Below are positions 11,084 to 22,940 of a DNA stretch of 64,000 bases, piece after piece. The notes beneath the pieces were generated by a model. It made no database searches and was not told where the DNA came from. It worked only from the letters and a program-made list of their open reading frames with translations. The translations under genes were made by a program, and so were the position numbers. Origin of the DNA: Lepidodermella squamata (Eukaryota > Gastrotricha); assembly GCA_047495785.1 (NCBI GenBank), contig JBLDXI010000030.1:744001-808000 (forward strand). The letters run 5' to 3'. Positions within the stretch are counted from its first letter, which is position 1. Each line of letters opens with the position of its first letter.

Positions 11084-12247
11084 TCAACTCGTGGTTTTCA
11101 CAAAGATTACTACGTCTGAAATAAGAAGAAACAAAAATATCAAGCTGTAAACTGTTATGTCAAGAAGTTTGAGTTTCGACATCTTGCGGCTATACTTTTT
11201 CTCCTGATGATGCGCCAGCTCACAGGCAACTAAGCTGTACAAGGTTATAGCCACAGCCCCGCCTAGCTGTACCGAGATGAAGATCAAGGCATACGGCACT
11301 TCATTCGTCGTTGGAATGATGTCGCTTATCGTTGATTGAGCGACTGAATAAGCCAGTAGAACCGTGACGTTGTACACAGGTCGATCAGGCGACCTCGTGG
11401 GAATGAAAATGGATCCGAATAGCAGAAGGGTCAGGCAAAATGTAGGGTAGAAAATGTTGATCATGTAGAGACTCGGCATGCGGCGTAGGTGAAATGTGAA
11501 CACGCAGCGATAAGTTGTCCAGCCGGGCTCGCGTTCTATTTCGTATTGTTGGAAATCAAAGCGCTCGACCCGCCAGACATCGATTGGACTCATGAAAGGA
11601 GACTCGGCATCTTCCATTATTTTAGATTTATTGTTGAGAGTGAGTTTCATATAGGTTTGAGGCTCGAAAGATTCGAATTTGAACGAACAAGTCTGAGAAT
11701 CAAATGGAAATTTTTCCAGGCTGCAAAAATTGAAAGATTAGAAACAAAAATCGATTTACAAAAAAATCCACCTTAAAATGCAAAAAGATCGAGTAACTCC
11801 GTAAATCCACGCTTCAGCTAGCCCCGTGCTGTGGAATGCGAACCAATCTCGTTCTGTTACAAGGTTAGCTATTGGTATAAATTCAGCGGCGTTCACAGAG
11901 TACAGGGGCGGTGTCCATGTTTCAACTGCTTTGATTTGAAATCGAGCGATCCCATTCCAATCCTGCGGGTCCCATTTGACACATGGGTGTTGCCATTTCA
12001 GCCCAATTTGGGACATGATGCTAAAAATTTGCGACTTTTCGTCGAGTGAAATGAACCGCGACGGCACGAACTCAATGCTGACCTCAGTTGGCACCGATGC
12101 ATTGCCAGAATCTGGTCGGGCTAAAGCGTTAACATTGCATTCTTCAACGAAGTGGCGTAGAAGTTTCTCCTCAGTCGCAATGTATGCTGATTTCAGGGTA
12201 AGAAAATTTGGGGCGATCAACGATATAGCAATATATAGACGCAACAT
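11084..12247 (-). CDS. Cys-loop ligand-gated ion channel subunit 5
   Basis: Two exons on the minus strand, 12247-11772 and 11720-11084, separated by a 51-bp intron; 370 aa. It has a signal peptide (LYIAISLIAPNFLTLKSA), an early extra Cys (EECNV) and the matching W-QHPC-VKW. The Cys-loop is split by the intron (CILS, splice, LEKFPFDSQTC; 13 residues between). M2 is preceded by RSPDRP and the M3-M4 loop is about 20 residues. The exon structure and sequence are closest to the channel at 6038-7219, so the two are probably duplicates. Confidence 0.9.
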
Positions 12248-12689
12248 ATTGTTCGGAAAAAATGTGAGAGCTATTGTGAAAAATGAATGTAGTTCGTAGC
12301 ATTTTTTGACAAATTTACACCAGAAAATCGATGTAGTGCAAATAAACTCTTAACAGTTTGATAAGTATAATTAATATATGTGCGGCACTTAGTTTACACA
12401 GCTAGTGTGAAATTTTAACACATTGATTTCAAGGATCTCTCTGCATCAATCAAAATTACTCATCTGTGACATCACCTAGCCGTGAGGTCCTTAATCAGGA
12501 CGAAATTATGCGTTAACGATTCGAATGAGCCTTCGTTTGGGTTTAACAATGATTCACAGGAAGTAAGAAGAAAAATCGCTCTTTTTCTGCACCCCCTGCT
12601 CTGATTTTTTATACTATCGCTATCACTGAAATTATTTTCTCTCAGTAAAAAGGATTGGCTTACCCGAGTATCGCAGCAGAAAGTGAGGA
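12248..12689. other. Intergenic between divergent genes
   Basis: Spacer between the divergently transcribed channel (minus) and carbonic anhydrase (plus). It may hold both promoters. No motif was called. Confidence 0.45.
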
Positions 12690-14018
12690 ATGATAAAACA
12701 TTCAGAAATCATGAAAGCAGTGATAGTAATTCTCGTTTTTTGTAAACATATTTGTAATGCTGCCGAAAGCCCAAGCGACAAAGAGTCTTGGAATTACATT
12801 GGTATTCATACCATTCTCATGGCATTCTCGTGGTTAAATGTGGCCATTTTTATTAGAAATAGGAAAGTGGGGTGATGTCAGCAGCACTTGCAAGAGCGGG
12901 CAGCGCCAATCGCCGATTCACATGTAATAGCTGTTTCTTTCTCTATTTTTTTCATGATTTGAACGTTTTTCCATTGCTGATGTTTCATTAAGATCTTCAG
13001 CTGACGCAGCAAGCAGTGCTATCCTCCGATCAGACCCGCTTATTTTCACCAACTACGATCGACTTTATAACGGAGTTTTGTCTAACAATGGCCATACTGT
13101 CTCGTGGACTTTGAATGCTTCGCAGCCACACCTCAGCTCGCCTACTATAAAACCGAAAATCAGCGGGTCTGGCCTCGGCTCAGAATACATGGTATACGCA
13201 GGCCTTATCTCCTAATGAATTCTATTTAATAAATTCCGCAGCTCGCTGGTTTCCATTTCCATTGGTCTGGTTAGTTGAAGTTGAAGGACTTGAGTTTTGA
13301 ATGAATTTTCTGTTTTAGGATCTTCCTGTTATGGCTCGGAACATGTTATCGATTATCGACCAGCAGCAATGGAAGTTCATTTCGTCCATCGTAACCTCAA
13401 GTAATTTGATATAATGACTGATAGAATATTCCAAGTTGTTTCTTAAAGGTACCAAGATTTAACTGAGGCTGTAACCAAACCGGATGGCTTAGCAGTAATC
13501 GGATTCCTGTTCTACGTCAATGAAGCTAATGATTTGGCCAGCTCTGAAGATACTATAGACTATGCTGTGGTTTCCAGGAAGATTCCGCTGGTTTCAAGAG
13601 CTGGTTCATCAGGTTGGTTCTACGCCTTTATTTTACCCTGTTTTATATTACGTTTCTGTACAGTTTCGGCTGCTTTGTCGTTCTCGAATCTAATACCAAA
13701 ATCCTCCTTAACAAATGCGGACGTGTATTTCCGATACAATGGATCCTTAACTACTCCACCTTGCTCGGAAAATGGTTCGATTCTTTAGACTCTGACTGAT
13801 CTCCTAAATTTTGATTTCTCTCAGTGATTTGGACTGTTTTCGAAAAGCGACTAGCTATCTCGCAGCGGGAGCTGGATATGTTTCGATTTGGGCTGAAAGC
13901 TGAAGACAAACCGGGCAGAGCGCAGCAATCTATTAAGTTCAACTATCGCCCGATTCAGACTCTTAACAGCCGAGTAGTGACTACAAATCGTGCTGATGCG
14001 AATGCAGCTAGCAACTGA
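12690..14018 (+). CDS. Secreted alpha-type carbonic anhydrase
   Basis: Eight exons: 12690-12801, 12863-12923, 12993-13191, 13242-13269 (28 nt), 13319-13400, 13449-13612, 13664-13774 and 13825-14018. Introns are 48-69 bp and the product is 316 aa, with all phases consistent. It catalyses CO2 hydration. The landmarks are WGDVSSTC and RQSPIH, NNGHTV (the proton-shuttle His), FHFHW (two zinc His), EVHFVH (third zinc His), and SLTTPPCSE (the active-site Thr region). An N-terminal hydrophobic signal (VIVILVFCKHICNA) predicts secretion. The usual residues between the N-terminal WNY and KWGDV (an NGP-like stretch) are missing, which is either a real deletion or a slightly misplaced first intron. It converges on the opine dehydrogenase; the stop codons are about 100 bp apart. 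All catalytic residues are present. Confidence 0.92.
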
Positions 14019-14115
14019 TAACTCTAATCCCAAAATAATCCAATCTCGGTGAAACAGCCAGAATTACATCATATTTCTTCCATTAAAGCAGTAATTCATG
14101 AGGTATAGAGCGAGA

Positions 14116-15364
14116 TCAATGCAGCACAGAGTTCATAAACTGTTCGGCGCTATTTATGCCAAATTTCTGCGGTGCCCTAGTTTCGGACACATTTCTTCCG
14201 ATAAGCTTCCCGTTGACCAGATACTCTTTGCCGAGCATTTCTTGCGCCCAGATAATAGCTCTATCGATAACCGGTGTTGATACGCCCATCAACTCGCCGA
14301 TTCCATGTATTACCACTATTCCATAGGGCACGTCTGCTGTTAGATAACGATAGTCGAAAAGCGGAACGACCCCTATACCATCTTCTGCCGGTTTCGTGGG
14401 GAATCTTAAACCAGTGTAGGCCGAGTTTGTTGCAAATGAAGATGCAAAGGTACTTTTGTCCTTTATATGACTCGAATAAGCTTCGTGGAGCCATTTTAGA
14501 GTGGGTTGAATGCCGGATAGGTCAAAGTTAGGATATCGCCTTGAAATCTCATCGCGAATTGCTAGAACCTCAGAATCCATTGCCATCATTACTTTTGCGA
14601 TTTCGTCATTAACGCTATGATAGAATAACGGAGCCTCTTTCATCGGCTTCCCGTTCCAATCCCGTAACTTCGCATACATAATAGCCGGGTGGATAGTGTT
14701 GCCTGGGTCTAAAGCTAGTAAGCTGATGAGATTTGGAATTGCTTTGACCGGAACCTCGAGTAATGGTGGTAGAACCGCAGCTAAAGCCTCGGCGTTTCTG
14801 GAGGGTGATGATGCTATTAGGATAACGTCCTTTTTGCCAAGAATCTCGACCACGCCATCCTCGCAATGGCCTGCGATTCTTGCAGTCCATGGCAGAGTTT
14901 GCATTGCGAAGAAAGTCACGTTTTTCATCCAATTTTCCGTGCCAGGAATCGGAGGCTTGCTCCACCAGCATCCTTCGATAGTTCCGATATAGGATCCGGG
15001 CTTAGCAAAGGGCCCAACTGTTGATAATGTAACCTCGTGGAGGAAGGTGGGCAAGCAAATCAGGATGATATCCGCGTTCGAAGCGGCTTCTTTCGGATTT
15101 GAGGTGACACAAGATGGAACGGCGGATTTCGGTGGTGAGCCGTCTTTGAAAATAGCAGTAAAACTGAGGTCGGAACGTGACCATGCCCTGACTTTTGCTG
15201 GGTTGGGTGTGTAAATCGTGATATTAGCACCGTTGAAACCGACGATTGACGCGTAAGCGAGGGCACCATTACCTCCGCCGCAGATGCATATCTTGAGCCT
15301 GAAGTTGAGTAAGTAACAGTCAATTGAAAATATAATTTTGGATCGTGTATGAGCTTTACCTCAT
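14116..15364 (-). CDS. Opine dehydrogenase, copy 1
   Basis: The main exon is 15298-14116 on the minus strand. I propose a 5-nt first exon (ATGAG, 15364-15360) and a 61-bp intron; 395 aa. The N-terminal Rossmann fold begins KICICGGGNGA. The C-terminal opine dehydrogenase domain carries the conserved NTIHPAIMYAKL (catalytic His) and WWSKPPIPGT. Such enzymes reductively condense pyruvate with an amino acid using NADH, regenerating NAD+ during functional anoxia. The start is uncertain: the frame enters from an acceptor just before the GGGNGA strand, and the nearest ATG with a GTAAAG donor in phase is the tiny exon. The second copy at 19.6 kb differs in having an ATG directly before this strand. 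The amino-acid partner cannot be inferred. Confidence 0.88.
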
Positions 15365-15976
15365 AAATAAACGTTGCTTTTACCAGGATGGATTCCAATC
15401 CCAGGCTTAACCTAGCTAATTTTGTCAATGAGCAGTCCATCGGATTAAATTGTCATTGGCTATCGCTTAATAGGTCTTTCATGTGCGATAAAAAAACCGC
15501 GACGTTCCAGACAAATCTTTGAAAACATTATTTTGCTGTTCAGCTGCTGAGACGGCACGGCGCGTGCATCTTCTGTAAATAAATCATGAGAAATTGCACA
15601 GGCCTTGATAAGATAAGTTGCGTCCTTGAACTAGGTATGAGGTCGCAACGCGTCGCAAACAAATAATTCAATTGAATGTTTCCCAAGCGATTTACCGAAG
15701 GATATTAAGCAATGAACAACAAACGAAGTGCGACTTGAAAAATACGTTTATTGTCATCCACCACGTGATTATAAGAAAGCATAGCTGGATGCTAAATATA
15801 TCATATAAACAAAGCATACAAACATATATAAACAGCAGGTATAGATTTCTTAGATTAGTTCCTCTAAGATCCAGCTTGCGTCTTGTCATCTTGTCTTGCT
15901 CCCCGTTTCAACTTCACAGTCGGAAAATTTTCAATCATGGAATGTTATGGAAGCACTTTATACGTTAATTGCCACA
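15365..15976. other. Intergenic, no gene seen
   Basis: AT-rich spacer. A GATCCAGCTTGCGTCT block near 15868 recurs at about 17412, so some of this is dispersed repeat. Confidence 0.45.
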
Positions 15977-16200
15977 AATGAAGAAAAAATGCATAAAATC
16001 ACGAAGAATTATCCAAATAGCAATATATATATATATATATTTATATATATCATATATTGCTATATAATATATAAATATATTATATATATATATATATTTA
16101 TATATATATAAATATTGCTATTTCGAAATAAAACACTCACTGCTGCTGCTGTATTTTCAGCCGGATAATTCTTCGTGATTTTATGCATTTTTTCTTCATT
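15977..16200. repeat. Perfect 38-bp inverted repeat flanking an AT microsatellite
   Basis: The left arm (15977-16014) and right arm (16163-16200) are exact reverse complements over 38 bp. Inside them a second, shorter inverted pair (AAATAGCAATAT / ATATTGCTATTT) brackets about 90 bp of near-pure AT dinucleotides. The element is therefore a nested fold-back. Arms this long and identical point to recent formation or to gene conversion between them. Confidence 0.9.
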
Positions 16201-16495
16201 TTCTTCATATATATATATATATTAGCACCGACCACATGCGGCTTAGGGCGCATCCAAGAGAGAAAATTAGGATGAAGTTATCACTTGCTTTAGTTTTTGG
16301 TCAATACAGTAAGAGAGAAAGATGTACAAAAATTGTTAACCTTATTCAGCTTTTCAGTTACCACTGTTTGCCTGCGGCCTTTGACAGCTGACGGGGAACT
16401 CCGTGACTTTGACAAGCACATGGGCACGTGTGACCTTGAACATGCATAACCTAACACCTCGTGCACATCCTTGAATTGCTGCCCAGCTTTGCGCA
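16201..16495. other. Intergenic, no gene seen
   Basis: A short AT run near 16207-16220 is followed by unremarkable sequence. No coding signal was recognised. Confidence 0.4.
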
Positions 16496-16870
16496 TTGCG
16501 CATAGAAACGCCGGGCTCGGGCCGGGACTTGGTAAAATTGTCGGGGTGGGCGTTGGTTGTAGGATGACTCGAGCCCGGCGACCCAAGCCCGACGACCCGA
16601 TTCCAGAGGCCCGAGTCCCGAGTCCGGCGGCCCGAGTACGGCGCTGAACAATAGCGCTGGATCCCATTGTTCTCCGCCGTGCTCGGGCTGGCACCTTGGC
16701 CGGCCCGTGTGCGGCGAAGCGTGATTCTCTCAAATTTATTAAATGTACAGTAAACGTCGCATACGGGCATGTTTTAAACCGGCCCGAGCGCGGCGTGGTA
16801 AAGTGCCGTTACCCGACCGCGTACGGGCTGACCCGAGCGCGTTCGGGCCGAATTCGGACTCGGGCCCCAA
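16495..16870. repeat. GC-rich degenerate CCCGAG/CTCGGG repeat block
   Basis: The block is much richer in GC than its surroundings and is built from irregular copies of CCCGAG, CTCGGG, GGCCCGAG and CCGGC on both strands. Open frames here on both strands are a by-product of low stop-codon density and show no domain. A related short GGGACTC array lies near 57150-57190. Confidence 0.6.
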
Positions 16871-18119
16871 CAGTGATATAAAGAAACTGAAGTTTTTTGA
16901 AATATCAATTCTTTCTATTCTTTCTCACACCGCATCGTCATTTTGAAAGCTACGCGAAAATCCTTTTACCACATAAACTCAGAGCTTCAAAAATCATGTT
17001 CAACCTTGGAAAAATTCGCCTAAATGAGCGAATGGCAGCGATTTATAACATAGAAAGAAATTTTGGACACACTGAGAAAAAAGAAACAATAAAATATCGT
17101 GAAAATAAGCCGCAAATCCCGCTGGGGTGGGGAAGAATTTCTATGTTTGGTGTTGCAAATTGATGTTATTGTGATCTAACTAATTCTCCCGCAACAAATT
17201 CCGAGAAAGACAACATAATGATTTTATTTTCTTCCATTACATCAATTAGATGTATAGTTTGAAGCTTGCAATATCTCACGAATAAAACATAGAAAAAGCA
17301 TTGAAGATGAGGTATACATAGTTGGTTCTTAGCTATCACGGCGAGCGAAAATCAGATCTGAGCACAGCCCAGGGATTGAAAATAATCTTCATCCAACGTT
17401 TCGCGGACGCAAGATCCAGCTTGCGTCTATTCTTGCTGCTCCTCGCTTTTAATCCAACGCGGGTTTCGAGATCTTTGTGATTGATAAAATACTTATCGTT
17501 ACGCTCAAACTTTATTTTCCAGCTGAATGCTGACTTTTTTCGATTGAGCCCATCGATAAGGATCCCGATTCTCAGCCTAATAGATAATAATATAGCATTC
17601 AGTAATAATTACGCAGTTGCAATGCCACTAACCAAATTTGTAGAAAAAATCCAAAAAAATATTCTGATGGAAAAAATCGACAATAAAAATAAAATAAAAT
17701 AAAACGTAAAAAAGTGTATAAAACAAATAATATTTAAGTTAATTTATACCTCATGTCCTGCAGATAGCTGAGGAATGGAAATCGGCGCGCAATTGAGTTT
17801 TGATTTGTCTTATTGGCCTAAAAAGATTTTTGCGCTTTCTGAACTCTATATTCATCCTAAATCCTTATATATAAGTGGATTTTCTAGGTTCAACCTAGAG
17901 TACAAACATTGCCTTTTCAGCAATTTAAACGACGCACTTAGCCCTATTGAAGGATGACCGATGATTTGCTCCTGAAAAGCGACAAGTTGAAAAAACATGC
18001 TTTTCAGAATGACACTCCAGACAGAGAATGTCAAAGGACAAAAAATTGCCAAAACCAGGGCCAGCCGCTTTTCAAGTGCAATATTTATTCTTCAAGAGGA
18101 AAAGTGCGCAATGTTTTGA
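16871..18119. other. Intergenic, no gene seen
   Basis: AT-rich spacer of about 1.2 kb. A small perfect hairpin occurs at 17406-17427 (GACGCAAG, 6-nt loop, CTTGCGTC). No coding region was supported. Confidence 0.45.
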
Positions 18120-19431
18120 CTAAGCGTCAATTTGCCGAAAAATTACAATACTCGCTATTATTGAAATGAGTGACATTGTCATGTAGAAAATAAGATCAAA
18201 CATCCGAACCAGACTAATAGCAATGCGCTTTTTCGCAAAATTAACCTCGTAGGTAGCATTCCAACGCTTGCTTCGAGCCAATGGGCATACAACAAGGGTG
18301 TAGACGGTACATACCAGGCCAGTAATCAATTGCCAAGCGACATAAGTCACAATTTGCGGAGTTTCAGAGGTGTGAGGGATGACGTCATTCACAAACGATT
18401 GCAAGACCCCGTAGGCCAGAACTACGGCTATGCTGAAGGATGACCTTTCCGGCTCCTCGGGAGGCAGGAATCCTGTCCCAATCTGCAGAAGCAGCAGACA
18501 CATCGAAGGCAGGAAAATCGCTGTTATGTAAAAATCAGGTTGGCGTTCGAATGTGAAGGCGAATGTTGCATGTCGGTAGACCTCGTCATACCCGGGTAGC
18601 TTGACGGAAGTGACACTCGAGTTGGCCGAGACAAACTTCCACATATTGCCCGGGCTTACAAAAGTTTCACGATTGACTGATATTGGCGGCAAATCTTCGA
18701 TATCTATTTGGTTCGATGGGCTGAAGGGTTCGAATTCTAGCGTACAGGTTTGGCGGTCAAACGGGAACTTATCAAAGCTGCGAAGAATCGATCTTTTGAA
18801 AAATATCACACTGAATTAGAAAATGTTACTCGAGTTTGCAGTGAGATGAAAAACGGGTGGTAATTATCCATTCAACTCGTCCGACTTTTGTAAAGTACAG
18901 TAAAGACTCTTTGTCCATGCTTAAAAATGAATATAATATCTGAAACTGGCTGGGATTTATGGCAATCCTCACCTTTTCAGGGCTAGCAATTCAACTCCGT
19001 TCATGTGATAAAGCGGAGGAGTCCATACTTTTGCGATGGCTTCTTCAAAATTCTCAACTCCACTCCACTCGGGGTTGTTGAGCCACTTGACGCATGGATG
19101 TTCCCATTCAACATTGAGCCCAGCTGTTATTGTGAACCTTATATGAAACGCCTGTTCAGGTCACAAATTGTGGAATTTAGCAAATTTCTAACGCTTGGTC
19201 ATTGTCATTGATTTCGCGGAAACTGTATGCGTCCAATATCAATTTGAGAACCACCGGGCTGCTCACGTTAGTGACAGGCCTGCCTTTTGATAGATAATCG
19301 CACTGTGAGTCCATGAACGATTTCAGCGCTGTCTCGGGTGCCTTATAGATCAAAGGCGGCTTAGTGGCGCCGAAGACTATCCCAGGAATTTCACATGCTA
19401 AGATTGCAATTATTCCAGCTAACAAAAACAT
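18120..19431 (-). CDS. Cys-loop ligand-gated ion channel subunit 6 (PEEPER type)
   Basis: Four exons on the minus strand: 19431-19193, 19137-18973, 18919-18830 and 18777-18120, with introns of 55, 53 and 52 bp; 383 aa. It has a signal peptide (LLAGIIAILACEI), an early extra Cys (SQCDY) and the matching W-EHPC-VKW. The Cys-loop is split by the last intron (CKLD, splice, FDKFPFDRQTC). Before M2 it reads PPEEPERSSFS, i.e. Glu-Arg where most neighbours have Asp-Arg. M3 and M4 are separated by about 25 residues rich in basic side chains. It is closest to the channel starting at 21314, which shares the PPEEPERSS block. The extra introns upstream of the Cys-loop match those of gene 17 (30978). Confidence 0.88.
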
Positions 19432-19631
19432 TTTTCACTTCGATAAAATGTCTTTGGAAAATTACGAAGGCTTAAAATTAATTGGACCTTGTCAAAGAAA
19501 ATTTAATTGAAAACAAGCAATATCGGCAATTTTATTGACAAAAACAGGAAAAATAAAACATAATTCATTGTCCACAGTTCGCTACAGATGAGGGGTTTAT
19601 ATGTGAGTAAAATCTGATGGGAAATTCAATC

Positions 19632-20807
19632 TTAAAGCCGGACAGAGTCCATAAAGCTTTTAGCATCATGAATGCCAAATTTTTGTGGCGCTCGTGTTTC
19701 TGCTAAATGTTTACCGGTCAATTTTCCCGCGACGAGGTACTCCTTTCCGAGTTTTCCCTGCGCCCAGATGATAGCTTCATCCAATGTAGGGGTCGGTACA
19801 TCTAGCAGCTCGCCAATTCCTCGGATAACCACAATACCATAAGGCACGTCAGCCGTTAAATATCGATAGTCAAACAACGGAACGACGCCCTGGCCGTCTT
19901 CGCTAGGTTTTGTCGGGAATTTCAGGCCAGCATAGGCAGCGTTAGTAGCGAATGAAGATGCAAATGTGCTTTTGTCCTTAATTTGATCAGAGTAGGCCTC
20001 GTGAAGCCAGCTCAAAGTCGGTTGGATGCCGGATAGGTCTAAATCAGGATATTTCCGCTTCATTTCGTCACGAATTGCTAGGACCTCAGAATCCATCGCC
20101 ATCATGACTTTCGCGATCTCTTCATCCACCCCCTGGTAGAAAAGAGGGGCTTCTTTAAACGGCTTGCCATCCCAATACCGTAGCTTTCCATACATAATGC
20201 CAGGGTGTATGATGTTGCCGGGGTCCAGAGCTAGCAAACTGATCAAATTAGGAACAGGGTTCATTTTGACCTCAATAACCAAGGTCAAGTCCTCCGCGAG
20301 TTTAGTGACATTTTTAGCTGGTGAACAGGCTATGTTGATGAGGTCTTTTTTGCCAAGAATCTCAACGCTTTTGCCATAGTTGACCAGCCGCGCCGCCCAG
20401 GGCAAGGTTTGAAGAGCGAAGAAATTAACGTGTTTCATCCAATTTTCCGTTCCAGGAATTGGAGGCTTGCTCCACCAGCAGCCTTCTATTGTTCCGACGT
20501 AAGACCCATGCTTAAGATGAGGCCCGACTGCGAGTAACGTTGGTTCGTGTAAAAAAGTCGGTAGGCAGATCAGGGTAATATCAGCATCTGCTACAGCTTC
20601 TTTCGGATCGGCAGTCACGCATTTTGGAATTCCGACTCGTTGTGGCGATCCGTCTTTGAAAGTCGCAGTCATGCTAAGGCCCCCTGAGTTCCATTTTTCG
20701 ACTTCATCCGCTAGCGGGGTGTAAATCGAGACTTCGACACCGTTCGATCCTAAAATCGCTGCAAAGGCATGGGCGCCATTTCCACCGCCACAGACGCAAA
20801 ATTTCAT
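19632..20807 (-). CDS. Opine dehydrogenase, copy 2
   Basis: Single-exon coding frame of 391 aa, taking the Met directly before the Rossmann motif (MKFCVCGGGNGAHAF). An in-frame Met 15 codons upstream is possible but adds a hydrophobic leader not expected for a cytosolic enzyme. It is very similar to copy 1 throughout, including WWSKPPIPGTENW, NIIHPGIMYGKL and DYRYLTADVPYG. The function is as for copy 1. The two copies lie on the same strand, separated by one channel gene, so they look like a local duplication with an insertion or rearrangement between them. Confidence 0.93.
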   Translation of the reverse strand: MKFCVCGGGNGAHAFAAILGSNGVEVSIYTPLADEVEKWNSGGLSMTATFKDGSPQRVGIPKCVTADPKEAVADADITLICLPTFLHEPTLLAVGPHLKHGSYVGTIEGCWWSKPPIPGTENWMKHVNFFALQTLPWAARLVNYGKSVEILGKKDLINIACSPAKNVTKLAEDLTLVIEVKMNPVPNLISLLALDPGNIIHPGIMYGKLRYWDGKPFKEAPLFYQGVDEEIAKVMMAMDSEVLAIRDEMKRKYPDLDLSGIQPTLSWLHEAYSDQIKDKSTFASSFATNAAYAGLKFPTKPSEDGQGVVPLFDYRYLTADVPYGIVVIRGIGELLDVPTPTLDEAIIWAQGKLGKEYLVAGKLTGKHLAETRAPQKFGIHDAKSFMDSVRL

Positions 20808-21313
20808 CTTCGCGAAAAATTTGAGTGATAAGAAGCTGAATTGCAGAAGCAATATTCCTTTATGGCAGGGCGCATCGGTTCTGGATTGCGTGCATACGCT
20901 GACCTCATTGCAGACATAATCATACTCTTCCTTATGTATGTAGGAAAAAATGCGGAAGCCGGCGTATGCGTAATGGATTATTACTACGGAGCTGCGGATA
21001 TACTCCTCGCGTAATATGAATGAATATGCGCATACATGTATATTATATTATTGTTTCATGCCGGCGCTTATCTGCGTATATAGAGGCTCGTGTAATAAGG
21101 CGTATTTTGTTGCCGGAAAAATAAATATTTCAGACACTGAAGTTCGTTAGTTACTCGCCATTAAATCAAAGTACAAATATAATGATTTTCAGCAAAAAGA
21201 AATGAAAAAAAAGAAAAATTTACTTTGATTGAAAGCCAATATTTGCTCGAAGGATGGCTCACACCACACCAGTACTGAAGCCGCTAGACAAGAACGAATT
21301 TCGCAATGTCAGC
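20808..21313. other. Bidirectional intergenic region
   Basis: Lies between the divergently oriented opine dehydrogenase and a channel gene and may contain both promoters. It is rich in imperfect GCATAC/GTATGC and GCCGGCG motifs. GCGTATATAGAGG near 21075 resembles a TATA box for the plus-strand gene but sits about 240 bp upstream of its start codon. Function is not shown. Confidence 0.35.
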
Positions 21314-22577
21314 ATGATGTTGAAAATATTCAGCTTGGCCGTTTTATTTAGCGCAAATTTCGCAGGGGCAAGCCAACTGCTTTGGAATGCCGAGCCATAC
21401 CATCCTCCTGGGGAAAGGTTACGCCAGCAATTAATTGAAAAATGCTCCATCCAGTCGAAAGCACGACCTTTAACGCCGAATAAGACTACGGCTATTGGTC
21501 TGTGGCTCCTTTTGAGGGCTACGTCATTCCGCGGCATCGATGATCAAAAACAAACGTGAGCTCCATTAGCATATCCTTTTCTTCTATTTTCCCTAATTTT
21601 CTCCATGAGCAGATTCGCTTTGACGGCAAATCTGGAGGTGTCTTGGAAGCACCCATGTGCTAAGTGGAACACTACTGGTGATTACCCGAAACTTACCTCC
21701 ATCGAGGAGAAAATCGATAACACCTGGACCCCGGCCTTATACCACATTAACGCTGCTGATATTCTCGGGCTTAGGAGTTGGGAGGACGAGTCTTTCCTCT
21801 TCTTTCAATACAACGGCGTCGTTTATTGGACTATTACAACGCTATTCACTTCTGTCTGCAAATTGAAGTGAGTCCTTTATTAAGGAGGATTTTTCTAATT
21901 TTTTCCTCAGCCATAAAAAGTTTCCCTATGACTTTCAAACGTGCACAATCGATTTCGAGCCATACGACCCGATAGATTTGGTTGATTTCGAACCTAGAGG
22001 TCTAAGAATCTCTTATGACCCAAATTCTTTCATCGAGGCTGATGATTTGTGGCGGCTGGTTGGTAACAATTCCTACCTAACAAACACCACTGTACCCGAT
22101 GGTAACGAAATCTATCGACGAGCAACGCTATCCTTCACATTCCAGAGGCAGCCAGATTTCTTCTTCGTAACAGTAATGCTGCCCTCTTTTTGTTTATTCG
22201 CCCTTCAGTTAGGCACAGGATTTCTGCCACCTGAAGAGCCGGAAAGGTCGTCGTTCAGCATATCGGTTGTTCTGGCGTACGGCGTGTTGCAATCTATGGT
22301 GAATGAACAGATACCGAGATCATCGCAAACGCCTAATATCGTCAGCTTCATAACGGCTCAACTGCTTACAGGATTGGTGGTCTCAATACATACCTTAATC
22401 CTATGCCCGATAGCTCGTGGAAAGGAAATGAAAACAAGAAAGGTAGAGATTCGGCTGATGAATCGCCTGATAACCACGGTTAGATATATCAGATTTATTG
22501 ATTTCATTGTCATGACTTCAATCGCTATTGTTGCCTTTATTTCTTGCTGCGTGATTTTCAGTTTCATGCTTAACTGA
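21314..22577 (+). CDS. Cys-loop ligand-gated ion channel subunit 7 (PEEPER type)
   Basis: Three exons: 21314-21555, 21613-21867 and 21911-22577, with introns of 57 and 43 bp; 387 aa. The start is placed at Met-Met (21314/21317), which gives a signal peptide (LKIFSLAVLFSANFAGA); an upstream in-frame ATG at 21254 would add 20 residues. The extra Cys pair is EKCSI and W-KHPC-AKW. The Cys-loop (CKLN, splice, HKKFPYDFQTC) has 13 residues between cysteines. M2 is preceded by PPEEPERSSFS, as in subunit 6. The M3-M4 loop is short and basic. The 43-bp intron is among the shortest in the window. Confidence 0.9.
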
Positions 22578-22940
22578 TTGCTGATTTCATCTTTCATACC
22601 GTAACGTAAGGCAATTGTACAATGGGAATTTGTGAGTCTTGAGTTGCAAAACAATAAATCCTCAATTTTCTTTATTGCTCTACCCACATTTGAAGGGAAT
22701 TTCATGAAACTCAAGAGGCCTGCGAATTTGGGGATCTGAGAGCATCTTATCGCAGCTAGTTTTTCCAGGTTAATTTGACGGGGAATAAAAAAAATTGTTA
22801 AATTTTAGAGAAAATTGTAAATTAGGATTATCAACAAAAATGAGAAAAAATGAATTTTCGCGAAGCAGGGTTGTCTCCAGTCCACAGTTAACCGTCGTTA
22901 CAGTACTTAAATGAAGAGCAGAAAATTGACTAATTAATTC
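22578..22940. other. Intergenic, no gene seen
   Basis: Spacer between a channel gene and a convergent small secreted-protein gene. Nothing was recognised. Confidence 0.45.

Noticed and set aside
14274-14992. Plus-strand and alternate minus frames within opine dehydrogenase
   Set aside because: Antisense or out-of-frame shadows of the conserved enzyme frame.
16290-16946. Several overlapping open frames on both strands
   Set aside because: They all lie in the GC-rich CCCGAG repeat block, where stop codons are rare; none has a recognisable domain.
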